Origin: a virus
DNA length: 39,048 nucleotides
IMG/VR virus record: IMGVR_UViG_3300025927_000421
Span: 1-39,048 of that record
Reading direction: 5' to 3' (one strand)
Both the position numbers and the translations under genes were made by a program. Below the pieces are notes generated by a model. That model worked only from the letters and a program-made list of their open reading frames with translations. It did not search any database and was not told the DNA's origin. Below, in pieces: positions 24,725 through 31,117 of the stretch (position 1 is the first letter of the stretch; each line of letters begins with the position of its first letter).

Positions 24725-24767
24725 GGTCACCTCCCTTCCCGCGTTTGTTGCTGGGACGGGAGTGACC
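24725..24767. promoter_or_regulatory. Long imperfect inverted repeat upstream of the HTH_20 regulator
   Basis: GGTCAC (24725-24730) pairs with GTGACC (24762-24767). After one bulged C, TCCC/GGGA pairs twice more with one mismatch between, enclosing a 12-nt loop: 14 pairs in all. Either a structured leader or a large operator. The remaining gene-free stretch, 24596-24895, holds only the terminator and this repeat, plus locally AT-rich DNA around 24810-24850 that may contain the promoter of the gene at 24896. Confidence 0.5.
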
Positions 24768-24895
24768 TAGCGGATTACTGGCTTCGATTCCGCCACTGAA
24801 GGATTGTCCGGTAAATAGATGACCAGACTGCTCTAAAAGTCCTTTACGATGAGCGGCGCTGGTTTGTTCCTACACCTTTGGAGGGGAGACGCAAG

Positions 24896-25474
24896 ATGCA
24901 CAAGCTCAAGGGGTCGAAGGGCTCCCTGAAATCGTTCGGGGCGATCGTCGCCCATCCGGTTCGAGCCCGTTGCTGGACCATCCTCAACGAACAGGTGGCG
25001 AGCCCCGTCGAACTCAGCCGCGTTCTCAAAGAGGACGTGAGCAACGTCTCCTACCACTGCAGGGCTCTGGTTGAGGTCGGGGTTGTGGAGTTGGTTGAGA
25101 CGAAGTCCGTGCGTGGCGCAGTGCAGCACTTCTACAGAGCAATCCAGCGGCCGATGTCCGGCATTCAAGAGACGGGTGAGCGTTCGCTCGAGAACCGCGA
25201 GCTCTTCGCCCGGGAGGCTTGCCAAATGATCTTTGCGGATGCGGCGCAGGCGCTCGACGCAGGTACCTTCTGCCGGCGCGCCGATCATCAGGTAGTCCGG
25301 ATCCCGCTCTCGCTTGACGAGGAGGGATGGCGCGAAGTTTCTGCCGCCTACGAGGACCTATACGAGCGGATCTTCGATGCCCAGGCCAAAGCCGTAGCTC
25401 GCGGTGGCGACAACGCTATCCGCGCGACGAGTGTAGGGATGCTCATGGAGCGCGCGCCGCGGGACCCGCTGTAG
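24896..25474 (+). CDS. Winged-helix (ArsR/HTH_20-type) transcriptional regulator
   Basis: A 192-aa regulator with an N-terminal winged helix: AHPVRARCWTILNEQVASPV, then ELSRVLKEDVSNVSYHCRAL and the wing GVVELVETKSVRGAVQHFY. This is the pattern of HTH_20 proteins that occur in large numbers in Thermoleophilia-type actinobacteria. The C-terminal 100 residues are helical and may sense a ligand or dimerise; their role is unknown. ATG 24896 is chosen over TTG 24878 because GGAGGGGAG (24879-24887) sits 8 nt before it. It stands alone after the late terminator, with no overlap to neighbours, like a host-derived cargo gene expressed in the lysogen. Confidence 0.82.
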   Translation: MHKLKGSKGSLKSFGAIVAHPVRARCWTILNEQVASPVELSRVLKEDVSNVSYHCRALVEVGVVELVETKSVRGAVQHFYRAIQRPMSGIQETGERSLENRELFAREACQMIFADAAQALDAGTFCRRADHQVVRIPLSLDEEGWREVSAAYEDLYERIFDAQAKAVARGGDNAIRATSVGMLMERAPRDPL

Positions 25475-25529
25475 AAGTTTCCTGCGGATAAGTTGCCCCA
25501 GCCAAAAGCTCGTTGGGTAGGGTCTCGCA

Positions 25530-25555
25530 CCACTAGGAAAGCTTTGGTCCTATGG
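25530..25555 (+). promoter_or_regulatory. Small hairpin touching the ribosome site of the 75-aa gene
   Basis: CCA-C-TAGGA (25530-25538) can pair with TCCTA-TGG (25548-25555) over a 9-nt loop, leaving one bulged C. The right arm includes the first bases of the GGAGGGA ribosome site of the gene at 25563, so folding could limit its translation. It could instead be a protein operator. Confidence 0.35.
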
Positions 25556-25562
25556 AGGGATT

Positions 25563-25790
25563 TTGCAGGAAGTGGAGCGGGACGAGGTACAGGGGAACGC
25601 CGGTGACCAGCCGGAGGCGTTGTGCGAGCAAGCTCATCTGTGGGGGGTTTACTTTCAGCTGCGGGCAATCGCTGACCCCCCCGCCTACCTTGCAGAAGCT
25701 GAGGAGAGGCTGCGATCAGAGCTGAGCCAGACCGAACACGGACCGGCCGCAGCGATGGTTAGCCGAGGACATCTCCGCCGGGTGAAGTAG
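25563..25790 (+). CDS. Small orphan protein, unknown
   Basis: A 75-aa acidic helical protein starting at TTG 25563, with GGAGGGA at 25554-25560 (an in-frame GTG at 25572 is an alternative). Sequence includes LWGVYFQLRAIADPPAYLAE and AEERLRSELSQTEHGP. Its 3' end overlaps the convergent gene 25759-25998 by 32 bp. No family recognised. It lies between a lysogeny-type regulator and the immunity genes, so expression from the prophage is plausible. Confidence 0.5.
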   Translation: MQEVERDEVQGNAGDQPEALCEQAHLWGVYFQLRAIADPPAYLAEAEERLRSELSQTEHGPAAAMVSRGHLRRVK

Positions 25791-25998
25791 CAGACCCGAC
25801 GCTCCTGAAGTCGAAACCGCAATCAGGGCAATCAAGCCGGCCCTTCACAACCCGCTCCCCGCACCGCGGACATGGCCGGGAATTGCCAACCCACCGCAGC
25901 CGCTGGAGGACTCTGTAGGCGAGGAGTGGCACCCCCACGATGACGACGGCGAGACTGCCGAGCAGGAGAACGAAAATCAGCAGCTCCGGTGCGCCCAT
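25759..25998 (-). CDS. Membrane protein with cytosolic zinc ribbon, co-transcribed with repressor
   Basis: A 79-aa protein. Residues 5-30 form one transmembrane helix (LLIFVLLLGSLAVVIVGVPL). A basic stretch (RVLQRLRWVGNSR) follows, then a zinc ribbon with Cys43, Cys46, Cys57 and Cys60 (CPRCG and CPDCG). The gene starts 6 bp downstream of the repressor stop on the same strand, so both are probably made in the lysogen. Prophage membrane proteins expressed with the repressor often affect superinfection, but no such function can be shown here. Confidence 0.72.
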   Translation of the reverse strand: MGAPELLIFVLLLGSLAVVIVGVPLLAYRVLQRLRWVGNSRPCPRCGERVVKGRLDCPDCGFDFRSVGSATSPGGDVLG

Positions 25999-26004
25999 TC
26001 GCTA

Positions 26005-26352
26005 CTAGGCCCCCTTCCGCCGAACCGGTCTCCTGCTTAACCGTGGCGGAACCTGCTCTAACGCCTGGCGCCCCTCCTGTTCGACATCGCCCCGCCAGCC
26101 ATCCCAACCACCCTCGAGAAACCACATCGGGACCGAGCAGGCCTCGGCGATTGCGAGTAGCTCAGGCCGCTTCGCATGACGTTTACCGAGCTCGATGTTC
26201 TTCACGGTTCCTTCGCTGACCTCCAAGGCCTCGGCCAGCGCAGGCTGGCTCAGATGCCCGTAGGCCCGGGCAGCCCTGATGCGGCGTGCTTCCTCTTCCA
26301 CGTCTCCCCACGCTACCGGGCAACTTTGGGCAGAAACCGCTAGTACTTGCAC
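26005..26352 (-). CDS. XRE-family phage repressor (CI-like)
   Basis: Candidate lysogeny repressor. From GTG 26352 the product has 115 aa. The helix-turn-helix lies at about residues 24-60 (LSQPALAEALEVSEGTVKNI, then ELGKR), followed by a second conserved part (ELLAIAEACSVPMWFLEGGW) typical of actinophage repressors. There is no LexA-type Ser/Lys autocleavage domain, so induction would have to work some other way. An internal GTG at 26301, which would give 98 aa, is a possible start. With GTG 26352 the mRNA would be nearly leaderless, since a -10-like TATCCT (26362-26357) lies just upstream. It is divergent from the Cro-like gene at 26383. Confidence 0.85.
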   Translation of the reverse strand: MQVLAVSAQSCPVAWGDVEEEARRIRAARAYGHLSQPALAEALEVSEGTVKNIELGKRHAKRPELLAIAEACSVPMWFLEGGWDGWRGDVEQEGRQALEQVPPRLSRRPVRRKGA

Positions 26353-26379
26353 TGAAAGGATAATTGTTATACGTTTCAG
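26347..26379. promoter_or_regulatory. Divergent promoter/operator of the lysogeny switch
   Basis: A quasi-palindrome occupies 26352-26379: outer arms CTGAAA (26352-26357) and TTTCAG (26374-26379), inner arms ATAA (26360-26363) and TTAT (26367-26370). Rightward, TTGCAC (26347-26352) is followed after 17 bp by TACGTT (26370-26375), a TTGnnn-17-TAnnnT promoter whose start would fall next to ATG 26383. Leftward, TATCCT (26362-26357) could be a -10 for the repressor. Only 30 bp separate the two start codons, so one bound dimer would block both promoters. Confidence 0.65.
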
Positions 26380-26382
26380 CTA

Positions 26383-26628
26383 ATGACTGTACGAACCAGC
26401 AACAGGCGTCGCGCCAACCGCCGCAACCATACGCTGATCCGACTGCGCGTCAACGCCGGTCTCTCGCCCAACGAACTCGGCGCAGAGGCAAAGGTCAGCG
26501 GCAAGACGATCCGAGATGCCGAGGAAGGGCGAATCACTCCTCTGCCGCGGACGCAGTTTCAGATCGCCGAGGCACTGGGGAGGCGGCCGACTGACATCTG
26601 GCCGATCGGAGGGGTCGATGGCGATTGA
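26383..26628 (+). CDS. Cro-like XRE regulator, first of two
   Basis: An 81-aa DNA-binding protein, first gene of the early operon. A basic N-terminal arm (TVRTSNRRRANRRNH) precedes an XRE helix-turn-helix (LRVNAGLSPNELGAEAKVSG, then KTIRDAEEGR) and the ending RRPTDIWPIGG. Position opposite the repressor and early-operon leadership suggest a Cro-type antagonist. ATG 26383 lies 3 bp from the palindrome with no room for a ribosome site, so its message may be leaderless. Confidence 0.8.
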   Translation: MTVRTSNRRRANRRNHTLIRLRVNAGLSPNELGAEAKVSGKTIRDAEEGRITPLPRTQFQIAEALGRRPTDIWPIGGVDGD

Positions 26629-26839
26629 CCTACGGGCCGAGCGTCTGAATCGGGGCCTGAGTCTCAACGGCATGGCGGCCGAGATCGGCATTGCTCGGAA
26701 CACGCTGAAGAGCGCGGAGGAGGGGGACCCGATCCACCCCGGCAGCGCTCTGAAGATCGCCAACTTTCTTGACCTTCAGGTCACCGACATCTGGCCCCTA
26801 GACGAGCCCGTCCCCGCAGGGACTGGGGAGGCGGTCTAG
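26618..26839 (+). CDS. Second XRE-type small regulator
   Basis: A 73-aa helix-turn-helix protein from ATG 26618, with GGAGGGG at 26608-26614 and an 11-bp overlap with the previous gene. It reads LRAERLNRGLSLNGMAAEIG, IARNTLKSAEEG, then LDLQVTDIWPLDEP. The shared 'AEEG' and 'TDIWP' and similar length point to common ancestry with the gene at 26383. It may be an excisionase-like or second Cro-like factor. The longer in-frame extension upstream is not used because it merely shadows the first regulator. Confidence 0.75.
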   Translation: MAIDLRAERLNRGLSLNGMAAEIGIARNTLKSAEEGDPIHPGSALKIANFLDLQVTDIWPLDEPVPAGTGEAV

Positions 26840-27136
26840 GTGGAGGAGATCCGCAAGGGCCCAAAGGGCGGCGACCTGATCGAGATCGAAGAGACGCCCT
26901 TCGAATTGGAGCCCGGGCTGACGTTGGCCGAGGTCAAGGCCAAGGAGGCGGAGGGCACCAAGGGCTGGCGCTGCCGGCGCGGTTGGCATCGGCGGGTCAC
27001 GATCGCGGAGCCGGCGACGCTGGCCATGATCGAGGCCCAGTCGCCGTTCGCCATGCTGACCTCGGCAGTCGCAAGGGCCTACACCGACGTCTCCCAGTGT
27101 GAGCGCTGCGGCGAGATCGGGCGGGCTCTGCGATGA
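26840..27136 (+). CDS. Small early protein with C-terminal CxxC
   Basis: A 98-aa protein starting with GTG on the base after the previous stop. It has an acidic start (EEIRKGPKGGDLIEIEETPF), a basic Trp/Arg segment (GWRCRRGWHRRVTI) and CERCGEIG near the end, so it may bind zinc. ATGA overlap couples it to the next gene. No family recognised. Confidence 0.6.
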   Translation: MEEIRKGPKGGDLIEIEETPFELEPGLTLAEVKAKEAEGTKGWRCRRGWHRRVTIAEPATLAMIEAQSPFAMLTSAVARAYTDVSQCERCGEIGRALR

Positions 27137-27300
27137 CCGCCCTGCGCTGCCTCGTCGCCTTCGCCATCCTTGCCCTCCTGGGGATCTTCACCTCCTCGAT
27201 CCTCCACGACCCCACGCCCCTCTACGTGCTCGCTGTTCCTGCAGTGATCTGCCTCCTGGCGGCTTTCTACTTCGAGCACCGTGAAGGGAAGAGGCAGTGA
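27133..27300 (+). CDS. Small two-helix membrane protein in the early operon
   Basis: A 55-aa frame, ATG 27133 to TGA 27298-27300, overlapping genes on both sides by four bases. Two hydrophobic stretches (LVAFAILALLGIF and LYVLAVPAVICLLAAFYF) are joined by a short HDPTP turn, and the end is charged (EHREGKRQ). Junction pattern and protein-like composition support it. It and the next gene form a membrane-protein pair early after induction. Function unknown. Confidence 0.65.
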   Translation: MTALRCLVAFAILALLGIFTSSILHDPTPLYVLAVPAVICLLAAFYFEHREGKRQ

Positions 27301-27584
27301 TCGACACGGTCCTCACCGTCATCTGGCACGGCGTCCTCTTCGTCGTCGCCTGCAGCTTCCTCGTGGCCGGGGCAGCAGCAACCGCGAGCCGTCTAGGTCA
27401 ACGCCGCCACGACCGAGAGCAGCGCGAGCACATCGAAGCCGTGGCCCAACACGTCAACGGCGAGCTCGGCGCCCGCGTTTCAGGGGACCCGGTCATCCAC
27501 GATCGCCAGCACCCCCTCTACTGCCACGGGGCCCGCCGAGGCCCTGAGCCTCCGAGCCAGTCCCTGCAGGGGAGGTTCCGGTGA
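27297..27584 (+). CDS. Small single-span membrane protein
   Basis: A 95-aa protein starting GTG 27297 (GTGA overlap). The N-terminus is one membrane helix (VLTVIWHGVLFVVACSFLVA), followed by a charged cytosolic part with many His and Arg (RRHDREQREHIEAVAQHVNG) and a Pro/Gln-rich end. It is paired with the preceding membrane protein. No family recognised. Confidence 0.62.
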   Translation: MIDTVLTVIWHGVLFVVACSFLVAGAAATASRLGQRRHDREQREHIEAVAQHVNGELGARVSGDPVIHDRQHPLYCHGARRGPEPPSQSLQGRFR

Positions 27585-27985
27585 AAAACCAAGCCCGCCT
27601 TCCGATGGGCTGCACCGTCACCCGCGAGCAGCTCGACCGCCTCTGCATCGTCAGCTCGTCGGAGACGATCACGCTTTCCTGCTCCGACCACCCGTCCGCT
27701 GGCGCCAGCATCTCCTACTCCGCCGGCCACCTCCGCCTGCTCTGCCGCAGCTGCGGCTACGAGATCATCAGGGTCAAGGTTGCCCTCGTCCCAATGGCCG
27801 GCGGCGAATCATCTCGCCTCGAAGCTCTCCTCGAGCTGTTCGAGGACAAGGCAACTGCCCACCTGGTCCGAGCCGACGACGCGACCGACCCTGAGATCCA
27901 GGCCTGCGCAGAGACCGCAGCCCTGGCATACAGGGCCGCGATCGAGGATGTGCGGCAGCTGCTTCCCGAAGGGGGGCAGCGATGA
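27581..27985 (+). CDS. Zinc-binding early protein, paralogue of the gene at 35975
   Basis: A 134-aa protein from GTG 27581. The N-terminal 65 residues carry CSDH (Cys34, His37) and LCRSCGY (Cys55, Cys58), a probable C-x2-H/C-x2-C zinc site. The same arrangement, with REQLDRL matching RETLDRL, occurs in the protein at 35975, so the two are paralogues in this domain. The C-terminal part is a helical bundle (LEALLELFEDKA onward). DNA or protein binding is inferred only from the zinc site. Confidence 0.65.
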   Translation: MKNQARLPMGCTVTREQLDRLCIVSSSETITLSCSDHPSAGASISYSAGHLRLLCRSCGYEIIRVKVALVPMAGGESSRLEALLELFEDKATAHLVRADDATDPEIQACAETAALAYRAAIEDVRQLLPEGGQR

Positions 27986-28311
27986 GCGACGGCGTCACCT
28001 ACATGCCGAACCCCTCGACCGACGCGCTCCGGCGCTTCTTCGTCGTCGCCGTCGAGCACAAGCCCGACAAGGGTCGACCCTGGGTCAGCACGTTCCTGGT
28101 CCGCGATCGCTGCGGCTTCGCCCCCGACATCCCGTTCCCGGTGACGATGCCGGAAGGGGACCGGAGACGGCGGCCGTCGACCGATGCCGAAGATGCCGCC
28201 CGCACCGCCGCCGAGCAGCACCGCCGCGACCTCAACCTCTGCGAGCTGAACGGCCACAACTTTGCCGCGAGCGATCACGACCACTGCACCCAGTGCGGGG
28301 GGCGGCCGTGA
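27982..28311 (+). CDS. Small early protein with C-terminal zinc motif
   Basis: A 109-aa protein linked by ATGA. The N-terminal part (LRRFFVVAVEHKPDKGRPWV, STFLVRDRCGF) looks like a beta-rich fold, and the end, GHNFAASDHDHCTQCGG, is a likely zinc-binding tail. Family unknown. The TGA overlaps the next GTG. Confidence 0.6.
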   Translation: MSDGVTYMPNPSTDALRRFFVVAVEHKPDKGRPWVSTFLVRDRCGFAPDIPFPVTMPEGDRRRRPSTDAEDAARTAAEQHRRDLNLCELNGHNFAASDHDHCTQCGGRP

Positions 28312-28532
28312 GCGAGGGGGCAGTTACGGCTCTTGGAGGAGACGGCCCCCTCGCTGACTGCCGCTACACGGTGGTAATTCCGAGCCGGCACAACTTGTCG
28401 ACGATCGATCACCGCCCCGTTGATGACTTGGCCGCTGCGCTTCCGATTCTCGAAGAGCACCCGCATGGCTGGGTCTACGACCGAGCGGCCGGGCCGATGG
28501 GCAAGCGACTGCAGCTGGAGGATCTGAGGTGA
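28308..28532 (+). CDS. Small early protein, unknown
   Basis: A 74-aa protein from GTG 28308, overlapping both neighbours by four bases. It contains CRYTVVIPSRHNLSTIDHRP and AALPILEEHPHGWVYD; no motif, membrane segment or coiled coil. The overlap pattern is the main support for the start. Function unknown. Confidence 0.55.
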   Translation: MSEGAVTALGGDGPLADCRYTVVIPSRHNLSTIDHRPVDDLAAALPILEEHPHGWVYDRAAGPMGKRLQLEDLR

Positions 28533-28768
28533 GCGCTGACCTCACCCCCACCCAGCAGGAAGTACTCGAGCACGAGACCGCCAGAGCGATCTTCGACCTG
28601 CTCCAGAAGAAAGAGCACTCCCTGGGCCTGACCCTCGGCAAGATCGGGGTCGCCATCGACCTGCGCGACCTGCTGCCCCAGGTCTTCCGCCAGCTCGCCC
28701 TCCTAGTCGACGCCCAGCTGGTCGAACAGATCCCGGGGACCCGGCGCTACAGGGTGGTGGAGAAGTAA
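28529..28768 (+). CDS. Small winged-helix-like protein
   Basis: A 79-aa protein from GTG 28529. The C-terminal part, VFRQLALLVDAQLVEQIPGT then RRYRVVEK, looks like a recognition helix followed by a wing, as in small winged-helix DNA-binding proteins. The N-terminus is helical (TQQEVLEHETARAIFDLLQK). DNA binding is inference. The next gene starts on the base after its stop. Confidence 0.55.
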   Translation: MSADLTPTQQEVLEHETARAIFDLLQKKEHSLGLTLGKIGVAIDLRDLLPQVFRQLALLVDAQLVEQIPGTRRYRVVEK

Positions 28769-29356
28769 ATGGGCGCGGAGACGCTCGTCGGAAAGGGTGC
28801 CGTGGGGGCTGCGTTGACCCCCGGGATGGGCGGCACCCTTTCGGGCGAGATCTCCGGTGCCGGCGCCTCGGCTTTCCCTGGGTCGAGTAGCGGAGCCCTG
28901 ACTGGTGGCTCACGCAGCGCGTCGGCACCGGGCTCGCCCGACCACGGCGAGCTCAGCACCGGAGTCCCGGCATCGAAAGGGCCGGGGGGCCTTGGTGCTT
29001 CCGCCTCTCCCGCTCCGGTTGCTGAGCCCGCCCGTCCCTGCGAGTGGTGCGGAGAGGACCTGCCTGACGATGCACGGCCCGACCGCCGCTACTGCGACTC
29101 GTCATGCAGGGCTCGCGCTGCTGAGGAGAACAAGGGTTCCGCCAGCGTCCCTAGGCCCGCCAAGGGAAAAACGCTCAAAAGCGCTCGGAGACGACGCAGA
29201 CGAGCGAATCGGCAGGGGGTTGGGACCCGGATCTACATCCTCCCCGACGAGCTGCACGCGGTAACCAACGACCTCGCCCCGACCTCGCCGCAATCCGAGC
29301 GCTTCAAGGAGAAGCTGCAGGCTGCGGGCAAGCGGCTGGAGAGCAGGGCGGCATGA
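28769..29356 (+). CDS. Low-complexity protein with CxxC-type zinc finger and basic tail
   Basis: A 195-aa protein. Residues 1-85 are Gly/Ser/Ala-rich and probably disordered. Residues 91-114 form a zinc finger (CEWCGEDL with Cys91 and Cys94, YCDSSC with Cys109 and Cys113). Residues about 132-146 are strongly basic (KSARRRRRRANRQG), followed by a helical end. The finger resembles those of small actinophage proteins that bind nucleic acid. Starting directly after the previous stop, ATG 28769 is the simplest choice, but a later start after the low-complexity part cannot be excluded. Confidence 0.62.
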   Translation: MGAETLVGKGAVGAALTPGMGGTLSGEISGAGASAFPGSSSGALTGGSRSASAPGSPDHGELSTGVPASKGPGGLGASASPAPVAEPARPCEWCGEDLPDDARPDRRYCDSSCRARAAEENKGSASVPRPAKGKTLKSARRRRRRANRQGVGTRIYILPDELHAVTNDLAPTSPQSERFKEKLQAAGKRLESRAA

Positions 29357-30234
29357 GCATCCAGGCAGTCGGCGCAGTCCTCGACCACTCGCAAGCCGAG
29401 AAGAGCGCGCGCCTCGTCGCGATCTCTATCGCCAACCACGTCGACAAGAACGGCGTCGGCTGGCTGTCAGTGCGCCTCGCGATGGAGGAGTCGAAGATCA
29501 AGTCCAAGCAGACGGTCATCGACTCGATGAAGCAACTTCGCGACGAGCTAGGCGAGCTGGTGGTGCTCGTGCCGGCGGATGGCAGAACCCACCGTCCCGC
29601 CCTCTACTGGTTGAACCTTCCCGGCCTCAGCGGTGAGTGCGGCGATGACCACCCCTACTTCCTCGCCTACGGCCCCCGCTCGGAGATCGGCCTGACCCCG
29701 GTCCAGAAATTAGACCCGGGTCCTAGTCCAGTTTCTAGACCAACCCCGGTCCAAGATTCAGACCCCCCCGGGTCCAAAGATCAGACCCACCCCGGTCCAA
29801 TTTTCGAGGGCGGTCTATATAGGGAACCGTCCAAAAGCCAAAAAGAGAAACCCGACGATGACTCGTCGGGACCTCTCTCCAACCTCCTCGCTGATCTCGT
29901 TGCAGCCAACGATCCGAACGGCAAACGCCCCACCGTCACCAAGGCCTGGCTGAACGCCGAGCGCCTCCTGCTCGAGCGCGACGGACGCGAATACGACGTA
30001 GCCGAGCGCCTGATTCGCTGGTGCCAGAACGACGACTTCTGGCGGGCCAACGTTCGCTCGATGCCGAAATTCCGCCACCAGTACGGGACTCTCTTCCTGC
30101 AGGCGAGCAAACAGTCGATCGACCGTCGCCGGCAGAACGGCTCCGGGGCCCATCCGGCGGACGAGCGCATCCGCCAGCTCCGCGAGGGCGACGGCGAGGT
30201 CATCGATGCCGAGGCCACGGAGATCGCCGCATGA
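29353..30234 (+). CDS. Replication initiator (winged helix plus DnaD-like domain)
   Basis: A 293-aa replication protein. Residues 1-90 are a winged helix of the HTH_36 kind (KSARLVAISIANHVDKNGVG, WLSVRLAMEESKIKSKQTVI). Residues about 115-160 are a Pro/Asp-rich linker encoded by the iteron DNA. The C-terminus (TKAWLNAERLLLERDGREYD, then ERLIRWCQNDDFWRANVRSM) resembles DnaD-like/replisome-organiser tails. The layout parallels lambda O, where the origin lies inside the initiator gene. The downstream gene is loader-like, which strengthens the call. Coupled to the previous gene by ATGA. Confidence 0.8.
   Translation: MSIQAVGAVLDHSQAEKSARLVAISIANHVDKNGVGWLSVRLAMEESKIKSKQTVIDSMKQLRDELGELVVLVPADGRTHRPALYWLNLPGLSGECGDDHPYFLAYGPRSEIGLTPVQKLDPGPSPVSRPTPVQDSDPPGSKDQTHPGPIFEGGLYREPSKSQKEKPDDDSSGPLSNLLADLVAANDPNGKRPTVTKAWLNAERLLLERDGREYDVAERLIRWCQNDDFWRANVRSMPKFRHQYGTLFLQASKQSIDRRRQNGSGAHPADERIRQLREGDGEVIDAEATEIAA
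29701..29850. other. Putative replication origin: iterons plus AT-rich DNA
   Basis: Four 16-bp repeats GTCCA-N6-AGACC start at 29701, 29726, 29749 and 29772, and a partial fifth at 29795; the steps are 25, 23, 23 and 23 bp. The 6-bp centres are AT-rich. The unit is itself a weak inverted repeat (GGTC...GACC). AT-richer DNA follows at 29796-29850, including CTATATAG at 29815-29822. Since 23 is not a multiple of 3, the repeats fall in different reading frames and cannot be explained by a repeated peptide. Confidence 0.75.
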
Positions 30235-30911
30235 TCGATCGCGACTGGAACCGCGTGGTCGCGCTGTTGGCTGAAAACTGGCCCCACCAGCTGCAGCCGG
30301 AGTCGGCGCTGGCGAAGTATCGCCGCGACCTCGACGGCTTTCCGGCGAGCCAGGTCATGGTCGCCATCGAGACCTTCTACCGCGACGGCCGCGAGTTCCC
30401 GCCCAACGGCGGCCACATCATCCGCCGCCTCGCCGACCTCCACACCGACCCCCCGGACTGGTTCGAGGCCTGCACGCACATCCGCCGCGCGCTTCGGAAG
30501 ACCTCTGACCTGATCGTCGAGGACGACAGCGAGAAAGGCTGGCACTACCACGACGAGCGCATCGCCTACCTCGATCGAGAGGCGCCCCTGGTGGCCACCT
30601 TCGTCCGGCAGATCGGCTTGGACACGATCGTCCTGGAGGACGGCGGCGACGAGGCGAGGCTGCGCAACAAGTACGAGGGCTTCGTCGCCCGCAGCAAAGA
30701 GCGGCTCGTCTACGGTGGCCTGCCGACGGCGGGGCTGGCGCGGCTCGAACGGGTGAAGGACGGCGAGCTAGTGGAGGGGCGTGCAGGCGAGCTGCCGCCG
30801 CGGGCGATTCCGCTTGAGGGCGGGGGCGTCCGTCGGATCGCTCAAGGACCCGAGCAGCCCCGCAAGGTCGGATTCGACGTCATCGCAGGCGCAGGGAGAA
30901 AGGCCGCGTGA
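30231..30911 (+). CDS. Helicase-loader-like replication protein
   Basis: A 226-aa protein from ATG 30231 (ATGA overlap). The N-terminal 75 residues (WNRVVALLAENWPHQLQPES, YRRDLDGFPASQVMVAIETF, then GREFPPNGGHIIRRLADL) match the pattern of phage helicase loaders of the G39P type, which deliver and inhibit the replicative helicase. No Walker motif is visible, so it is not an AAA+ DnaC-type loader. Directly following the initiator gene, as in lambda O-P or SPP1 38-39, supports the role. The C-terminal half is charged and unassigned. Confidence 0.7.
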   Translation: MIDRDWNRVVALLAENWPHQLQPESALAKYRRDLDGFPASQVMVAIETFYRDGREFPPNGGHIIRRLADLHTDPPDWFEACTHIRRALRKTSDLIVEDDSEKGWHYHDERIAYLDREAPLVATFVRQIGLDTIVLEDGGDEARLRNKYEGFVARSKERLVYGGLPTAGLARLERVKDGELVEGRAGELPPRAIPLEGGGVRRIAQGPEQPRKVGFDVIAGAGRKAA

Positions 30912-31117
30912 CCGTCATGGACCGCCCCCTCAAGCCCCGCATCGTCGGCCCCTCGACGGTGGCCAAAGCCGACGGCCGCTGCCCCTTCTGCCACCAGTCG
31001 ATCCGCGCCCACATCGACTTCATCGCCGAAGTGCAGCCAAACGGCAAGTGGGCCCACACCCACTGCGCGGTCGGCTATGCCAAGACCGTCAACGAGTACC
31101 TCGAGGACGTGGCCTGA
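30908..31117 (+). CDS. Small zinc-finger protein
   Basis: A 69-aa protein from GTG 30908 (GTGA overlap; an in-frame ATG at 30917 is possible). CPFCHQSI (Cys25, Cys28) and WAHTHC (His50/His52, Cys53) form a likely C2HC zinc site around a short beta hairpin. Next to replication genes it may bind DNA or a replication protein; no direct evidence. Confidence 0.6.
   Translation: MTVMDRPLKPRIVGPSTVAKADGRCPFCHQSIRAHIDFIAEVQPNGKWAHTHCAVGYAKTVNEYLEDVA

Noticed and set aside
23945-24730. Minus-strand frame starting with a CHHCGC motif and a good ribosome site
   Set aside because: The start looks attractive, but the frame then reads through the late terminator and antisense to two well-supported genes.
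25563-25998. The convergent pair 25563 and 25759 as a toxin-antitoxin system
   Set aside because: They are on opposite strands, overlap at their 3' ends and show no toxin or antitoxin motif.
29694-29810. Initiator linker read as a repeated peptide
   Set aside because: The 23-25 bp period is not a multiple of three and the translated linker is not a clean repeat.
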